From contig DEYP01000025.1 in NCBI GenBank assembly GCA_002364615.1, positions 186,001 to 250,000 of the forward strand: a DNA stretch of 64,000 nt, given 5' to 3'. Position numbers and translations under genes: made by a program. Positions 1 through 9,383 of this stretch are shown piece by piece. How positions within the stretch are numbered: the first letter of the stretch is position 1; each line of letters starts with the position of its first letter. The notes beneath the pieces were generated by a model. The model searched no databases, was not told where the DNA came from, and was given only the letters and a program-made list of their open reading frames with translations. This DNA comes from Arsukibacterium sp. UBA3155 (GTDB taxonomy: Bacteria > Pseudomonadota > Gammaproteobacteria > Enterobacterales > Alteromonadaceae).

Positions 1-128
1 TTTATCAGCAGCAAGTTGCTACTATTGCTAACGCCCATGTTGAGTTTAATGCCAACTCAAGGCATTTTATTATGCTCGACCAGCCAGAATGGCTAACCGC
101 CCGCATCGCACAGGCCCTAAAAGAATAA
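1..128 (+). CDS. C-terminal end of an alpha/beta hydrolase (partial)
   Basis: The window opens inside a reading frame whose codons begin at base 3 and end with TAA at 126-128, giving about 41 residues. The tail contains SRHFIMLDQPEWL, the typical end of an alpha/beta-hydrolase fold protein, where the His of this segment is the catalytic-triad histidine. The rest of the gene lies outside the window, so substrate and subfamily cannot be judged. It precedes the sigma-factor gene by 18 bases on the same strand, so the two may be co-transcribed. Confidence 0.6.
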   Translation, partial: YQQQVATIANAHVEFNANSRHFIMLDQPEWLTARIAQALKE

Positions 129-146
129 GTTGCAGGACGAATTAAC

Positions 147-1283
147 ATGAGTATCTCAATGATTGAACAACAACTTATTCCGGACGTCACTGCCGCTAAG
201 CAAGGTGATACCGGTGCCTTTGAGCGGTTGGTTGCACGCTGCCAGCGCAGTGTCAGCAGTATTGCCCTGGCTATCGTCAAAGATTTAGATGCCAGTGAAG
301 ACATTGCCCAGCAAGTGTTTATTCATATTTGGCAGCAGCTGAATACCTTGCAAAATCCGGCCAGTTTTTTGCCTTGGGTACGGCAGATCACCCGCTATAG
401 CGCCTTCAACTACCTGCGGGATAACAAGGTGAGTATTACCCAGAGTTTCGATGACGCGGAACAGGCTATGGCAGAATTTGCCAGCGAGTCTGAACCGGAC
501 CACGACTTAGCTAAACACCAGCAAAACCATATTATGGCAGACTTTATCAGCCAGTTACCCGCCGATAGCAGGGAAATCGTGCTGCTGTTTTACCGTGAAG
601 AACAAAACAGCCAGCAAGTCGCCGAGCTACTGGGTTTAAGCGAAAGCAATGTCCGTAAAAAGCTGCAGCGGGTGCGTGAACTGTTAAAAGATCAGATCCT
701 GGCGAAGTACGGAAAAATGATTTTAAGCACCGCTCCCGGGCTTGGCCTTACTACGGCCATATGCAGCGCCCTGACGTTAACCAGCCCGCCGGTAGCGGCT
801 GCATCGGCCAGTGCTCTGGCGGCCAATAGCAGTGGTCTGGTAAAATTCGGCTGGCTATTAGGCGGCGCAATGTTGGGTGCTCTCGGAGGCGTGTTAGGGG
901 TAATTCTCGGTATGAAACAACCACTGAAACGAGCGGAAACGCTGCAAGAGCGCCAGCGACTGCTAAAATACCGAAACATCAGTATCGGTTGGCTATTACT
1001 TAGCGGTATCCTGCTGGCAATGGCCTATCAGTTTACTGCTGGAGCAGTAGCACCCGTATTAGCCTTCAGCCTGTTTATGGCCGGACTGGGCTACCTGCAA
1101 TATAGTGTTTGGCAGACAATTAAGCCTCGTTTGCAACAAAAAATGCTGCACGACCCACAAGCTAAAATCGCATATAAACGCAACCTGTTCTGGTGCTGGT
1201 TTGGTATGGCGGGTGGCAGTATAGCAGGCTTTGGTGGCTTAATTATTGGGCTGATAAGTAGTGGCCGCTGGTTTTGGGGCTAA
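147..1283 (+). CDS. ECF-like sigma-70 factor with a C-terminal membrane domain
   Basis: A 378-residue protein. Residues about 20-95 match sigma-70 region 2 (SEDIAQQVFIHIWQ, then the FLPWVRQITRYSAFNYLR segment). Residues about 130-185 match region 4 (LPADSREIVLLFYRE, then the helix-turn-helix VAELLGLSESNVRKKLQRV). Ordinary ECF factors end there, near 190 residues. This one continues for another 190 residues with four or five hydrophobic segments: an Ala-rich stretch near 200, GWLLGGAMLGALGGVLGVIL, then stretches near 280, 305 and 355. It is therefore probably a membrane-tethered sigma factor or a sigma with a fused anti-sigma-like membrane part (inference). No separate anti-sigma gene follows; the next gene is convergent. 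The ATG has GGA about 10 bases upstream. Confidence 0.8.
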   Translation: MSISMIEQQLIPDVTAAKQGDTGAFERLVARCQRSVSSIALAIVKDLDASEDIAQQVFIHIWQQLNTLQNPASFLPWVRQITRYSAFNYLRDNKVSITQSFDDAEQAMAEFASESEPDHDLAKHQQNHIMADFISQLPADSREIVLLFYREEQNSQQVAELLGLSESNVRKKLQRVRELLKDQILAKYGKMILSTAPGLGLTTAICSALTLTSPPVAAASASALAANSSGLVKFGWLLGGAMLGALGGVLGVILGMKQPLKRAETLQERQRLLKYRNISIGWLLLSGILLAMAYQFTAGAVAPVLAFSLFMAGLGYLQYSVWQTIKPRLQQKMLHDPQAKIAYKRNLFWCWFGMAGGSIAGFGGLIIGLISSGRWFWG

Positions 1284-1284
1284 T

Positions 1285-1315
1285 AAAAAACGCCAGGACA
1301 AGCCTGGCGTTTTTT
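1285..1315. terminator. Bidirectional intrinsic terminator between the sigma factor and greA
   Basis: Stem CGCCAGG (1291-1297) pairs with CCTGGCG (1303-1309) around the loop ACAAG. Six A residues flank the left side and six T residues the right, so it can terminate transcripts from both of the convergent genes. Confidence 0.9.
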
Positions 1316-1336
1316 ATTTCGTTTGACGCTATGCTA

Positions 1337-1813
1337 TCAAATATATTTAACGTCTGTTATCTCAAACTCAACCGCGCCTTTTGGAGTGGTAATGTTTGCT
1401 ACATCATCGGTGGTTTTGCCAATTAAACCGCGGGCGATGGGTGAGTTAACAGAAATTAAATTGTTTTTAATGTCTGCCTCGTCATCGCCAACGATCCGAT
1501 AGGTCATTTCTTCTTCGGTATCCAGGTTTAAAATAGATACCGTCGCGCCAAAAATCACTTTGCCATTGTTAGGCATTTTACTGATATCGATAATTTGGGC
1601 GTTGGATAATTTACCCTCAATATCCTGAATACGGCCTTCGCAAAATCCTTGCTGCTCACGCGCCGCATGATATTCAGCATTTTCCTTTAAATCACCATGG
1701 GCACGGGCTTCAGCAATAGCCTGAATAATAGCCGGCCGTTTTACCGATTTAAGCTCATGCAGTTCAACCCGCAATGCTTCTGCGCCCTGAATTGTCATCG
1801 GGATTTGACTCAT
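1337..1813 (-). CDS. greA: Transcription elongation factor GreA
   Basis: 158 residues, the normal GreA length. The protein binds the secondary channel of RNA polymerase and stimulates cleavage of backtracked transcripts. The N-terminal coiled coil (residues about 1-75) carries the acidic tip motif in [17 protein letters not shown], and the C-terminal half is the FKBP-like domain ending in [12 protein letters not shown]. Its ATG overlaps the carB stop by four bases (ATGA), so it is translationally coupled to carB as the last gene of a carA-carB-greA operon. The bidirectional terminator lies just downstream. Confidence 0.97.
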   Translation of the reverse strand: MSQIPMTIQGAEALRVELHELKSVKRPAIIQAIAEARAHGDLKENAEYHAAREQQGFCEGRIQDIEGKLSNAQIIDISKMPNNGKVIFGATVSILNLDTEEEMTYRIVGDDEADIKNNLISVNSPIARGLIGKTTDDVANITTPKGAVEFEITDVKYI

Positions 1814-4800
1814 CCGTTCACTCTCTTATGTAATTCCTGAATAGAATTGACGTTATTAAAAGCACTGGCTGTATTTGCCTTACACGTCGCAAATGCAGCG
1901 TTAAGCGTTGTAGTATAGTTGGCTTTATGCTGCAGTGCACCACGGCGTAAAACTTTAGAGTCTTCAATAGCCTGACGCCCTTCGGTGGTGTTAACAATAT
2001 AACTGTATTCGCCGTTTTTAATCCGGTCCAGAATATGCGGCCGGCCTTCGTATACCTTATTTACTGTACGACACGGCACACCTGCTGCAGCCAATGCTTT
2101 GGCAGTGCCGCCAGTGGCGTCAAGCTCAAAACCAATTTCTACCATGCGTTTGGCTAACTCAACAACGCGCACTTTATCGCTGTCGCGTACCGAAAGCAAG
2201 GCACGGCCGCCGGTTGGGATCAAAGTACCCGAACCCAGCTCACCTTTGGCAAAAGCCTCTTCAAACGTGTCGCCAATGCCCATGACTTCACCGGTAGAAC
2301 GCATCTCAGGGCCAAGAATAGGGTCAACACCCGGGAATTTATTAAACGGGATAACCACTTCTTTCACCGAAAAATACGGCGGAATAATTTCTTTGGTAAT
2401 ACCTTGTGATGCCAGGGACTGCCCCGCCATGCAGCGGGCACCGACTTTGGCAACCGCTACGCCGGTGGCTTTAGAAACAAAAGGCACGGTACGGGCCGCA
2501 CGCGGATTCACTTCGATTAAGTAAACTTCGTTATCTTTTACCGCAAACTGAGTATTCATTAAGCCCACTACACCGAGCTCCATCGCCAGTTTTTTAACCT
2601 GATCGCGCATTACATCCTGAATGGCAGGGCTTAAACTGTGCGGCGGTAATGAACAGGCAGAGTCACCTGAGTGCACGCCGGCTTGCTCAATGTGCTCCAT
2701 AATGCCGCCAATAATGACTTCGGTGCCATCACAAATGGCATCGATATCCACTTCGATGGCATCATCCAGGAAGTTATCCAGCAGTACCGGCGAATCGTTT
2801 GACACACTAACGGCTTCGGTCATGTAACGGCGTAAATCCTGATCGTCATAGACGATTTCCATGGCCCGGCCACCCAGCACGTATGAAGGGCGAACGACCA
2901 TCGGAAAGCCGATTTCATGGGCGCGCGACAATGCTTCTTCTACACTGGTTACCGTAGCATTTTGCGGCTGCTTTAAGCCTAAGCGCTCAACGGCTTGCTG
3001 AAAACGCTCGCGATCTTCAGCGCGGTCAATCGCATCGGGAGACGTGCCAATAATTGGCACTCCGTTCGCTTCTAACGCCCGGGCTAATTTTAGCGGCGTC
3101 TGGCCACCGTATTGGACGATAACGCCTTTGGGCTGTTCTATCCGCACGATTTCCAGCACATCTTCTAAGGTGATCGGCTCAAAGTACAAACGGTCAGAGG
3201 TATCGTAATCGGTAGAGACTGTCTCCGGGTTACAGTTAACCATAATGGTTTCATAACCGTCTTCACGTAGCGCCAGAGCAGCATGCACACAGCAATAATC
3301 AAATTCGATACCCTGACCAATCCGGTTCGGGCCGCCGCCAATAATCATGATTTTGTCACGGTTAGTTGGCGCCGCTTCACACTCTTCATCGTACGTGCTG
3401 TACATGTAAGCGGTATCTGACGCAAACTCTGCCGCGCAGGTATCCACCCGCTTATACACCGGGTGCAACTTATAACCGTGACGCTTTTTGCGTACTTCGT
3501 TTTCACTGACCCCCAACACGGCCGCGATGCGACTGTCGGCGAAACCCTTGCGCTTCAGTCGTTTTAAGCGTGCTTCGTCCAGCGCGGCAAAACCATCTGT
3601 CGCCAGCGCCTGCTCTTCTTTCACTAAATCTTCAATTTGTACCAGGAACCAGCGGTCGATATTGGTCAGGCTGAAAATTTCATCCATGCTCATGCCAAAA
3701 CGGAAGGCATCGGCAATGTACCAAATACGGTGCGAGCCAGGCTCACGCAGTTCACGGGTGAGTTTTTCTTTCGCTTCCGGCTGAGTCAGGTCAATAATCG
3801 GATCCAAGCCGGAGACACCAATTTCCAGACCACGTAATGCTTTTTGCAACGACTCTTGCTGATTACGGCCAATGGCCATCACTTCGCCCACCGATTTCAT
3901 CTGGGTGGTTAAGCGATCGTTGGCACCGGCGAACTTTTCAAAGTTAAAGCGTGGCACCTTAGTGACAACGTAATCGATACTTGGCTCGAATGAAGCCGGA
4001 GTGCGACCACCGGTAATGTCATTGGCCAGTTCGTCCAGGGTATAGCCGACTGCCAGCTTGGCCGCTACTTTGGCAATCGGGAAACCGGTTGCTTTAGAGG
4101 CTAAGGCTGAGGAGCGTGACACCCGCGGGTTCATCTCAATGATCACCATGCGGCCATCTACCGGGTTAATGCCAAACTGCACGTTTGAGCCGCCGGTTTC
4201 CACCCCAATTTCACGTAATACTGCCAGCGATGCATTACGCATAATCTGGTATTCTTTATCGGTCAGCGTTTGCGCTGGTGCTACGGTGATGGAGTCACCG
4301 GTATGCACGCCCATCGGGTCAAAGTTTTCAATGGCACAGACGATAATGCAGTTATCATTTTTATCACGTACCACCTCCATTTCGTATTCTTTCCAGCCAA
4401 TTAACGACTCATCAATGAGCAGCTCTTTGGTCGGCGATAAATCAAGGCCACGGGTACAGACTTCTTCAAATTCTTCGCGGTTATAAGCAATACCGCCGCC
4501 CGAGCCACCCATAGTAAAAGACGGCCGGATAATACAGGGGAAACCAATATCATCCAGTACCTGATAAGCTTCTTCCATTGAATGGGCAAAGCCGGCCCGC
4601 GGGCAGGCCAGGCCAATGGAGCGCATGGCTTTATCGAAGCGGCTACGGTCTTCTGCTTTGTCGATAGCATCCGCAGTCGCACCAATCATTTCCACGTTAT
4701 ATTTGGCCAGCACACCGTGTCGCTCTAAGTCCAGCGCACAGTTAAGTGCAGTCTGGCCACCCATGGTGGGCAATACCGCACAAGGACGTTCTTTCTCAAT

Positions 4801-5031
4801 AATTTTTTCCACTACCTGCCAATGAATGGGTTCAATGTAAGTAGCGTCGGCCATTTCAGGATCGGTCATAATGGTCGCCGGGTTCGAGTTCACCAGGATT
4901 ACCCGGTAACCCTCTTCGCGCAGCGCTTTACAGGCCTGGGCGCCTGAGTAGTCAAATTCGCAGGCCTGGCCAATAACGATAGGGCCGGCGCCAATAATCA
5001 GAATGCTTTTTATGTCGGTACGTTTTGGCAT
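1810..5031 (-). CDS. carB: Carbamoyl-phosphate synthase large subunit
   Basis: 1073 residues, full length for CarB. It makes carbamoyl phosphate from bicarbonate, ammonia delivered by CarA, and two ATP, for pyrimidine and arginine synthesis. The two homologous ATP-grasp halves are visible: the first begins [22 protein letters not shown], and the second begins near residue 555 with [20 protein letters not shown]. The C-terminal MGS-like allosteric domain (from about residue 935, [19 protein letters not shown]) binds regulators such as UMP and ornithine in other bacteria. It starts 30 bases after carA and overlaps greA by four bases. Confidence 0.98.
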   Translation of the reverse strand: MPKRTDIKSILIIGAGPIVIGQACEFDYSGAQACKALREEGYRVILVNSNPATIMTDPEMADATYIEPIHWQVVEKIIEKERPCAVLPTMGGQTALNCALDLERHGVLAKYNVEMIGATADAIDKAEDRSRFDKAMRSIGLACPRAGFAHSMEEAYQVLDDIGFPCIIRPSFTMGGSGGGIAYNREEFEEVCTRGLDLSPTKELLIDESLIGWKEYEMEVVRDKNDNCIIVCAIENFDPMGVHTGDSITVAPAQTLTDKEYQIMRNASLAVLREIGVETGGSNVQFGINPVDGRMVIIEMNPRVSRSSALASKATGFPIAKVAAKLAVGYTLDELANDITGGRTPASFEPSIDYVVTKVPRFNFEKFAGANDRLTTQMKSVGEVMAIGRNQQESLQKALRGLEIGVSGLDPIIDLTQPEAKEKLTRELREPGSHRIWYIADAFRFGMSMDEIFSLTNIDRWFLVQIEDLVKEEQALATDGFAALDEARLKRLKRKGFADSRIAAVLGVSENEVRKKRHGYKLHPVYKRVDTCAAEFASDTAYMYSTYDEECEAAPTNRDKIMIIGGGPNRIGQGIEFDYCCVHAALALREDGYETIMVNCNPETVSTDYDTSDRLYFEPITLEDVLEIVRIEQPKGVIVQYGGQTPLKLARALEANGVPIIGTSPDAIDRAEDRERFQQAVERLGLKQPQNATVTSVEEALSRAHEIGFPMVVRPSYVLGGRAMEIVYDDQDLRRYMTEAVSVSNDSPVLLDNFLDDAIEVDIDAICDGTEVIIGGIMEHIEQAGVHSGDSACSLPPHSLSPAIQDVMRDQVKKLAMELGVVGLMNTQFAVKDNEVYLIEVNPRAARTVPFVSKATGVAVAKVGARCMAGQSLASQGITKEIIPPYFSVKEVVIPFNKFPGVDPILGPEMRSTGEVMGIGDTFEEAFAKGELGSGTLIPTGGRALLSVRDSDKVRVVELAKRMVEIGFELDATGGTAKALAAAGVPCRTVNKVYEGRPHILDRIKNGEYSYIVNTTEGRQAIEDSKVLRRGALQHKANYTTTLNAAFATCKANTASAFNNVNSIQELHKRVNG

Positions 5032-5061
5032 GGGGTCGCTCTCTCCGTAATTCGTGTTTGC

Positions 5062-6192
5062 TTAGGCTTTATGCTGTTGCATCAGCGTAATAAAGTGGTC
5101 GAACAGCTCAGAGGCTTCATGCGGGCCGGGACTGGCTTCAGGGTGGCCCTGAAAACTAAATGCCGGCTTATCAGTGCGATGAATACCTTGCAGTGAACCA
5201 TCAAACAGCGATTTATGGGTAACACGTAAATTAGCAGGTAACGTGGCTTCGTCTACCGCAAAACCGTGGTTTTGGGCAGTAATCAGCACCTTTTTACTAT
5301 CAACATTTTGCACCGGGTGGTTGGCACCATGGTGACCAAACTTCATTTTCGAGGTTTTGGCACCGCTGGCCAGCGCCAGTAATTGATGGCCTAAACAAAT
5401 ACCAAACATCGGAATATCGGTTTCTAAAAATTGTTTAATCGCAGCAATGGCATAGTCACACGGTGCCGGGTCGCCAGGACCATTTGACAGAAAAATACCA
5501 TCGGGCTTCAGGGCCAACACATCACTGGCCGGGGTTTGGGCTGGCACTACGGTCAGCTTACAGCCACGGTCAGCCAGCATGCGCAGAATATTACGCTTAA
5601 CGCCATAATCATAAGCAACAACATGAAATTGCTCAGTGGCGCCCGCGCGATGGCCCTCACCTAAAGCCCAGCTGCCTTCAGTCCACTGATATTGCTGTTT
5701 TACGCTTACTTCCTTGGCTAAATCCATTCCGGCCAGGCCGGCAAAGCCTTTAGCAAGTTGCAGTGCTTTGGCCTGGTCAAGGTTGTCTCCGGCCAGAATA
5801 CAGCCGTTCTGGGCACCTTTTTCGCGCAAAATGCGGGTTAACTTACGGGTGTCGATATCGGCAATGCCAAGAATGTTGTGCTTTGAAAGGTATTGACTAA
5901 GAGAGAGTTGATTACGAAAGTTACTGGCTAACAGCGGAAGATCACGGATAATCAGGCCTTTGGCCCAAACCTGGCCGGATTCTTCGTCTTCACTATTGGT
6001 ACCGGTGTTGCCAATATGTGGGTAAGTGAGTGTTACTATCTGCTCTGCGTATGAGGGATCAGTTAATATTTCCTGATACCCGGTCATCGAGGTGTTAAAC
6101 ACCACCTCACCTACAGAAACTCCTTCAGCGCCAATGGCTGTACCGTGAAATACGGTGCCGTCTTCCAGTACGAGCAGGGCGGACTTAGTCAA
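5062..6192 (-). CDS. carA: Carbamoyl-phosphate synthase small (glutaminase) subunit
   Basis: Provides ammonia from glutamine to CarB. The class-I amidotransferase site is intact: nucleophile Cys in [16 protein letters not shown] and the His/Glu pair in [11 protein letters not shown]. The longest frame opens at 6204, but its first codons lie inside a perfect Shine-Dalgarno GGAGGT. The TTG at 6190-6192, five bases after it, gives [12 protein letters not shown], which matches the family N-terminus ([12 protein letters not shown] in E. coli) and a length of 376 residues. I therefore place the start at this TTG. An attenuator-like hairpin lies immediately upstream. Confidence 0.96.
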   Translation of the reverse strand: MTKSALLVLEDGTVFHGTAIGAEGVSVGEVVFNTSMTGYQEILTDPSYAEQIVTLTYPHIGNTGTNSEDEESGQVWAKGLIIRDLPLLASNFRNQLSLSQYLSKHNILGIADIDTRKLTRILREKGAQNGCILAGDNLDQAKALQLAKGFAGLAGMDLAKEVSVKQQYQWTEGSWALGEGHRAGATEQFHVVAYDYGVKRNILRMLADRGCKLTVVPAQTPASDVLALKPDGIFLSNGPGDPAPCDYAIAAIKQFLETDIPMFGICLGHQLLALASGAKTSKMKFGHHGANHPVQNVDSKKVLITAQNHGFAVDEATLPANLRVTHKSLFDGSLQGIHRTDKPAFSFQGHPEASPGPHEASELFDHFITLMQQHKA

Positions 6193-6209
6193 AATAACCT
6201 CCAAACAGC

Positions 6210-6250
6210 AAAAAACGGGCGAAAACTAACTGTGTTTTACAACCCGTTTT
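6210..6250 (-). promoter_or_regulatory. Attenuator-like hairpin in the carAB leader
   Basis: On the minus strand AAAACGGG (6250-6243) pairs perfectly with CCCGTTTT (6219-6212), and the T tract runs to 6210. An inner stem AAAAC/GTTTT closes a 7-base loop. The stem plus U-run has the form of an intrinsic terminator, yet it lies only about 10 bases before the carA Shine-Dalgarno and downstream of any promoter in the 200-base gap. This suggests transcription attenuation of carAB; the signal sensed is unknown. Confidence 0.55.
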
Positions 6251-6401
6251 GACCCAAAATTCTAAACCTCGTATTCGACCGGGCGAGTGACCGGGCAAAC
6301 CTGCTTATTTTAGGCGATATGCGTGCTTTTGGCTATGGCTATTTTGCATTTTCACAAAAATACCTACTTTAACGCGTTTTTATGTTCAGTTGCTCAAAAG
6401 C

Positions 6402-7211
6402 TTATGTTAAGTCAGCCAATCCCAGCACCTGCTGCATAGAATAAAGTCCTGGCTGTTTATTTTGCAACCACAGAGCAGCACGCAGCGCGCCTTGAGCAAA
6501 GGTGTTACGGCTAGATGCTTTGTGGCTTATTTCCAGTCTTTCGCCTAAATCTGCGAATAGCGCCGTATGATCGCCAATAATATCGCCGCCCCGCACCGTG
6601 GCAAAACCAATAGTGTGCTGCGCCCGTTCACCCGTTATGCCCTCGCGGCCATATACTGCCACCTCACTTAAATCACGGCCAAGTGTTTTGGCAATGCTGG
6701 CGCCAATGGCCATGGCGGTGCCTGAAGGGGCGTCTTTTTTATAACGGTGGTGCGCTTCTATAATCTCAATATCGGCAGTTTGCCCCATAACCCGGGCTGC
6801 CGTTTGCACCAAATGCAGCAACAGGTTAACGCCGACACTCATATTGGGTGCCCAGACTATCGGAATATGGGCACTGGCTTGCTGCATCGCGGCATATTGC
6901 TCATCGCTCAGACCGGTTACCCCAATCACCAGGGCCTTTTGGGCTGCAACTGCCAGCTTAAGATGCGCGAGCATGGCTTCTGGCATGGTGAAATCGACCC
7001 AGATATCTGCCTGGTTAATACTGGTCTCGCTAGTCTCGCTAAGCGCCAGCCCCAGCTTGCCACATCCGGCCAGCTCGCCGGCATCAACGCCAACTAACGC
7101 CGAACCGGCACGAACCGTGGCTGCAGTTAAATGTAGCTGCTGCTCATTGGCAACAGTGGTAAGTGCACGCCCCATGCGGCCGTTAGCACCGAAAATTCCG
7201 ATAGCAGGCAT
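6402..7211 (-). CDS. dapB: 4-hydroxy-tetrahydrodipicolinate reductase
   Basis: 269 residues, standard DapB length. It reduces the dihydrodipicolinate precursor with NAD(P)H in the lysine and meso-diaminopimelate pathway. The dinucleotide-binding N-terminus is MPAIGIFGANGRMGRAL. The substrate-binding/catalytic motif is IIEAHHRYKKDAPSGTA at about residues 155-172, with the catalytic His and Lys. It lies upstream of carA on the same strand with a 197-base gap holding the leader hairpin, so it probably forms its own transcription unit. Confidence 0.97.
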   Translation of the reverse strand: MPAIGIFGANGRMGRALTTVANEQQLHLTAATVRAGSALVGVDAGELAGCGKLGLALSETSETSINQADIWVDFTMPEAMLAHLKLAVAAQKALVIGVTGLSDEQYAAMQQASAHIPIVWAPNMSVGVNLLLHLVQTAARVMGQTADIEIIEAHHRYKKDAPSGTAMAIGASIAKTLGRDLSEVAVYGREGITGERAQHTIGFATVRGGDIIGDHTALFADLGERLEISHKASSRNTFAQGALRAALWLQNKQPGLYSMQQVLGLADLT

Positions 7212-7275
7212 AATCTGACTCTGAATAAATAATAATGGCCGCTATTAAAACAAAAGTAACGAACACTAGAAAGGA

Positions 7276-7299
7276 AAATAGCCATTGAGATGGCTATTT
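7276..7299. terminator. Perfect 10-bp hairpin downstream of the alcohol dehydrogenase
   Basis: AAATAGCCAT (7276-7285) pairs with ATGGCTATTT (7290-7299) around the loop TGAG. It sits about 140 bases past the alcohol dehydrogenase stop and upstream of dapB. The A/T-rich stem ends give a weak U tract on the minus strand (ATTTTCC), so it may end the alcohol dehydrogenase transcript. Confidence 0.5.
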
Positions 7300-7319
7300 A
7301 TAAATATTAAATACTACCT

Positions 7320-7439
7320 AGTTGGTTCGGGTCCGAACACCTGCCGGGCTCGCCACAGCAACTCGCTACCGCTTGCGCGTTCCCTCAGACACTCTGTGTC
7401 GCCCCGTCAGGCATTAGCACCCTCTCTTATCCAAGATTG
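7320..7439. other. GC-rich structured non-coding block of unknown origin
   Basis: About 115 bases between the alcohol dehydrogenase stop and the 7276 hairpin, richer in G+C than its surroundings and without a credible gene. Small hairpins are visible: GTTCGG/CCGAAC (7325-7338, 2-base loop) and GACAC/GTGTC (7388-7400, 3-base loop). It may be an extragenic repeat or the 3' untranslated region of the alcohol dehydrogenase mRNA. No cloverleaf could be drawn. Confidence 0.35.
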
Positions 7440-8594
7440 TTATACAGCCTTTTGCAATATCTGCCGAGACACATCCAGAGAGATATCTCCATGCTCGCCC
7501 AGCTTCAGCATGCCATTGGCTTCCAGTTTAACCACCAGCTTATCTACCGCATCGGCGGCAATGCCATAGTCGGCCAGGCGAGTTGGCACGCCCATGTGTT
7601 CAAAGAAAGCGCGGGTGTGCGTAATGGTATCGTCAATTAAGCGCTCTTCATCCTGATGATTTAACTGCCATACCCGCCGCCCAAATTGCAGCAGTTTCTG
7701 ACGTTTCTGGCTGCGCTGCTGCTGCATCAGGGCGGGTAACACAATAGCCAGAGTCTGGGCGTGGTCTAAACCATAGCTCGCGGTAATTTCGTGGCCTATC
7801 ATATGCGTTGCCCAGTCTTGCGGCACGCCCTGACCTATTAAACCGTTCAGCGCCATGCTGGCCGCCCACATGATATTAGCCCGCACATCGTAATCATCTG
7901 GCTGACTGAGCGCCTTGGGGCCTTGTTCAATAAGCGTTTGCAGCAAGCCTTCGGCAAAGCGATCCTGCACCGGGGCATTTACCGGATAGGTTAAATACTG
8001 CTCTATGACATGCACGAAAGCATCGACAACGCCGTTGGCGACTTGCCGGGGTGGCAATGAAAAGGTAAAGCTTGGGTCAAGCACCGCAAATTGCGGATAA
8101 ACCAACGGGCTGGAAAACGCCAGTTTTTGCTGGGTTTCGTAGCGGGTAACCACCGAGTTGCCGTTGCTTTCGGTGCCGGTAGCTGGCAACGTCAGTACAC
8201 AGCCAAGTGCTACGGCTCCCTCTACCTTACCGCCGTTGGCCAATATATCCCAGGCATCGCCCGGGTATACCGCAGCAGCGGCGACAAACTTTGCGCCGTC
8301 GATAACGCTACCACCACCTACCGGCAGCAGAAAATCAATTTTCTGCTCACGTACTAAGTCTGAAGCTTTCATCAGGGTTTCAAAACTGGGGTTGGGCTCA
8401 ATGCCACTGAATTCCTGCCAGTCAAAGCCATCAAGCGCTGCTACAACCTGGTCATAAACGCCGTTATGTTTAACAGAGCCGCCACCGTACAACAACAATA
8501 CTTTGCTGCCTGCAGGAATAAGCTTAGCAAGCTGCTTCAGCTGATCTTTACCAAAGATAATTCGGGTGGGGTTTTGATAGGAAAAATTAAGCAT
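7440..8594 (-). CDS. Iron-containing alcohol dehydrogenase (YqhD/BdhA-like)
   Basis: 384 residues. A cytosolic NAD(P)H-dependent dehydrogenase that in this subfamily reduces short-chain aldehydes. The N-terminus NFSYQNPTRIIFGKDQL and the nucleotide-binding GGGSVIDGAKFVA (near residue 95) are typical. The metal ligands are the Asp/His of VDAFVHVIEQY and the two His of HMIGHEITASYGLDHAQT. It is a monocistronic minus-strand gene with a divergent SCO1 gene upstream. The exact substrate is unknown; YqhD homologues act on toxic aldehydes, which is only an inference here. Confidence 0.9.
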   Translation of the reverse strand: MLNFSYQNPTRIIFGKDQLKQLAKLIPAGSKVLLLYGGGSVKHNGVYDQVVAALDGFDWQEFSGIEPNPSFETLMKASDLVREQKIDFLLPVGGGSVIDGAKFVAAAAVYPGDAWDILANGGKVEGAVALGCVLTLPATGTESNGNSVVTRYETQQKLAFSSPLVYPQFAVLDPSFTFSLPPRQVANGVVDAFVHVIEQYLTYPVNAPVQDRFAEGLLQTLIEQGPKALSQPDDYDVRANIMWAASMALNGLIGQGVPQDWATHMIGHEITASYGLDHAQTLAIVLPALMQQQRSQKRQKLLQFGRRVWQLNHQDEERLIDDTITHTRAFFEHMGVPTRLADYGIAADAVDKLVVKLEANGMLKLGEHGDISLDVSRQILQKAV

Positions 8595-8788
8595 GTATCA
8601 CTCCAAAGTTCTGGCGCTGGCCAGTTATAATAAAGCGAATTGTGGCCAACCCAGAGCAATTTCAAGTAGCCTGACGGCAATTGCGACAGATGGGCTCAGG
8701 GGCAAGGCGAACACGACAACCTTGCTATAACGCTTGACGCCAACAATACTGCTACAGATAAGTACATCATCAAGTGTGAAAGGTTAAG

Positions 8789-9379
8789 ATGCTGACAAAA
8801 CACTACAGTGCCCTGCTCTGCCTGCTTTTACTGTACGCCTGTTCGAAACCAGACCATCAACTGTCGTTGCAATATGCGACGGTGTTAACCGAGCCCCGAC
8901 CGCTAGCCCATTTTCAACTGCAGGATCAGCACGGTAATGCGTTTAGTAACACCGATTTAGAAGGTAGCTGGACCATATTGTTTTCCGGATTTACGTATTG
9001 CCCGGATATCTGCCCTTTAACACTCGGGCAGCTGCTGGCTGCCGAACAACAAATGACAGGCAGCAGGCAGCATAAAATTGTTTTTATTACGGTTGATCCC
9101 GAGCGCGATACCCCGGCCAGCCTGAAGCAGTATCTGGGTTTATTTCAGCCCCAATGGATTGGTCTGACGGGTAAACCTGAAAACCTCAGTAAGTTACTGG
9201 ACAGTATGGGGTTGGCGCAAGTTCGTATTCCGTCACTTCCTGGGGAAAACTATAGCATTGAACACTCTACTGCCATCGTACTGCTTAATCCTCAGGGCAA
9301 GATGGCGGGGTACTGGAAAGCCCCGTTAGACACCGCACAGCTGGCAGCAGACTTCTCGTTGCTGCCAGCTACTAATTAA
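8789..9379 (+). CDS. SCO1/SenC-family copper-binding lipoprotein
   Basis: 196 residues with a lipoprotein signal peptide (hydrophobic stretch, then lipobox LYAC with Cys18). The thioredoxin-like domain carries the SCO copper site: C71 and C75 in TYCPDICPLTL, and His159 in SIEHS. Family members deliver copper to the CuA site of cytochrome c oxidase or act as periplasmic thiol reductases. No oxidase genes are in the window. Shine-Dalgarno AAGG lies six bases before the ATG. It converges on the TPR gene with only four bases between the stops. Confidence 0.93.
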   Translation: MLTKHYSALLCLLLLYACSKPDHQLSLQYATVLTEPRPLAHFQLQDQHGNAFSNTDLEGSWTILFSGFTYCPDICPLTLGQLLAAEQQMTGSRQHKIVFITVDPERDTPASLKQYLGLFQPQWIGLTGKPENLSKLLDSMGLAQVRIPSLPGENYSIEHSTAIVLLNPQGKMAGYWKAPLDTAQLAADFSLLPATN

Positions 9380-9383
9380 CCTG

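Noticed and set aside
1810-5031. Long internal similarity within carB as a tandem duplication
   Set aside because: The two ATP-grasp halves of CarB are homologous in all organisms.
6251-6401. ArgR boxes in the carA upstream region
   Set aside because: No pair of TGAAT-type 18-base operators was recognisable.
7320-7400. tRNA-like GGTTCGGGTCCGAACAC suggesting a tRNA or a tRNA-associated attachment site
   Set aside because: No acceptor stem, anticodon arm or CCA can be drawn around it; only the isolated hairpin is real.
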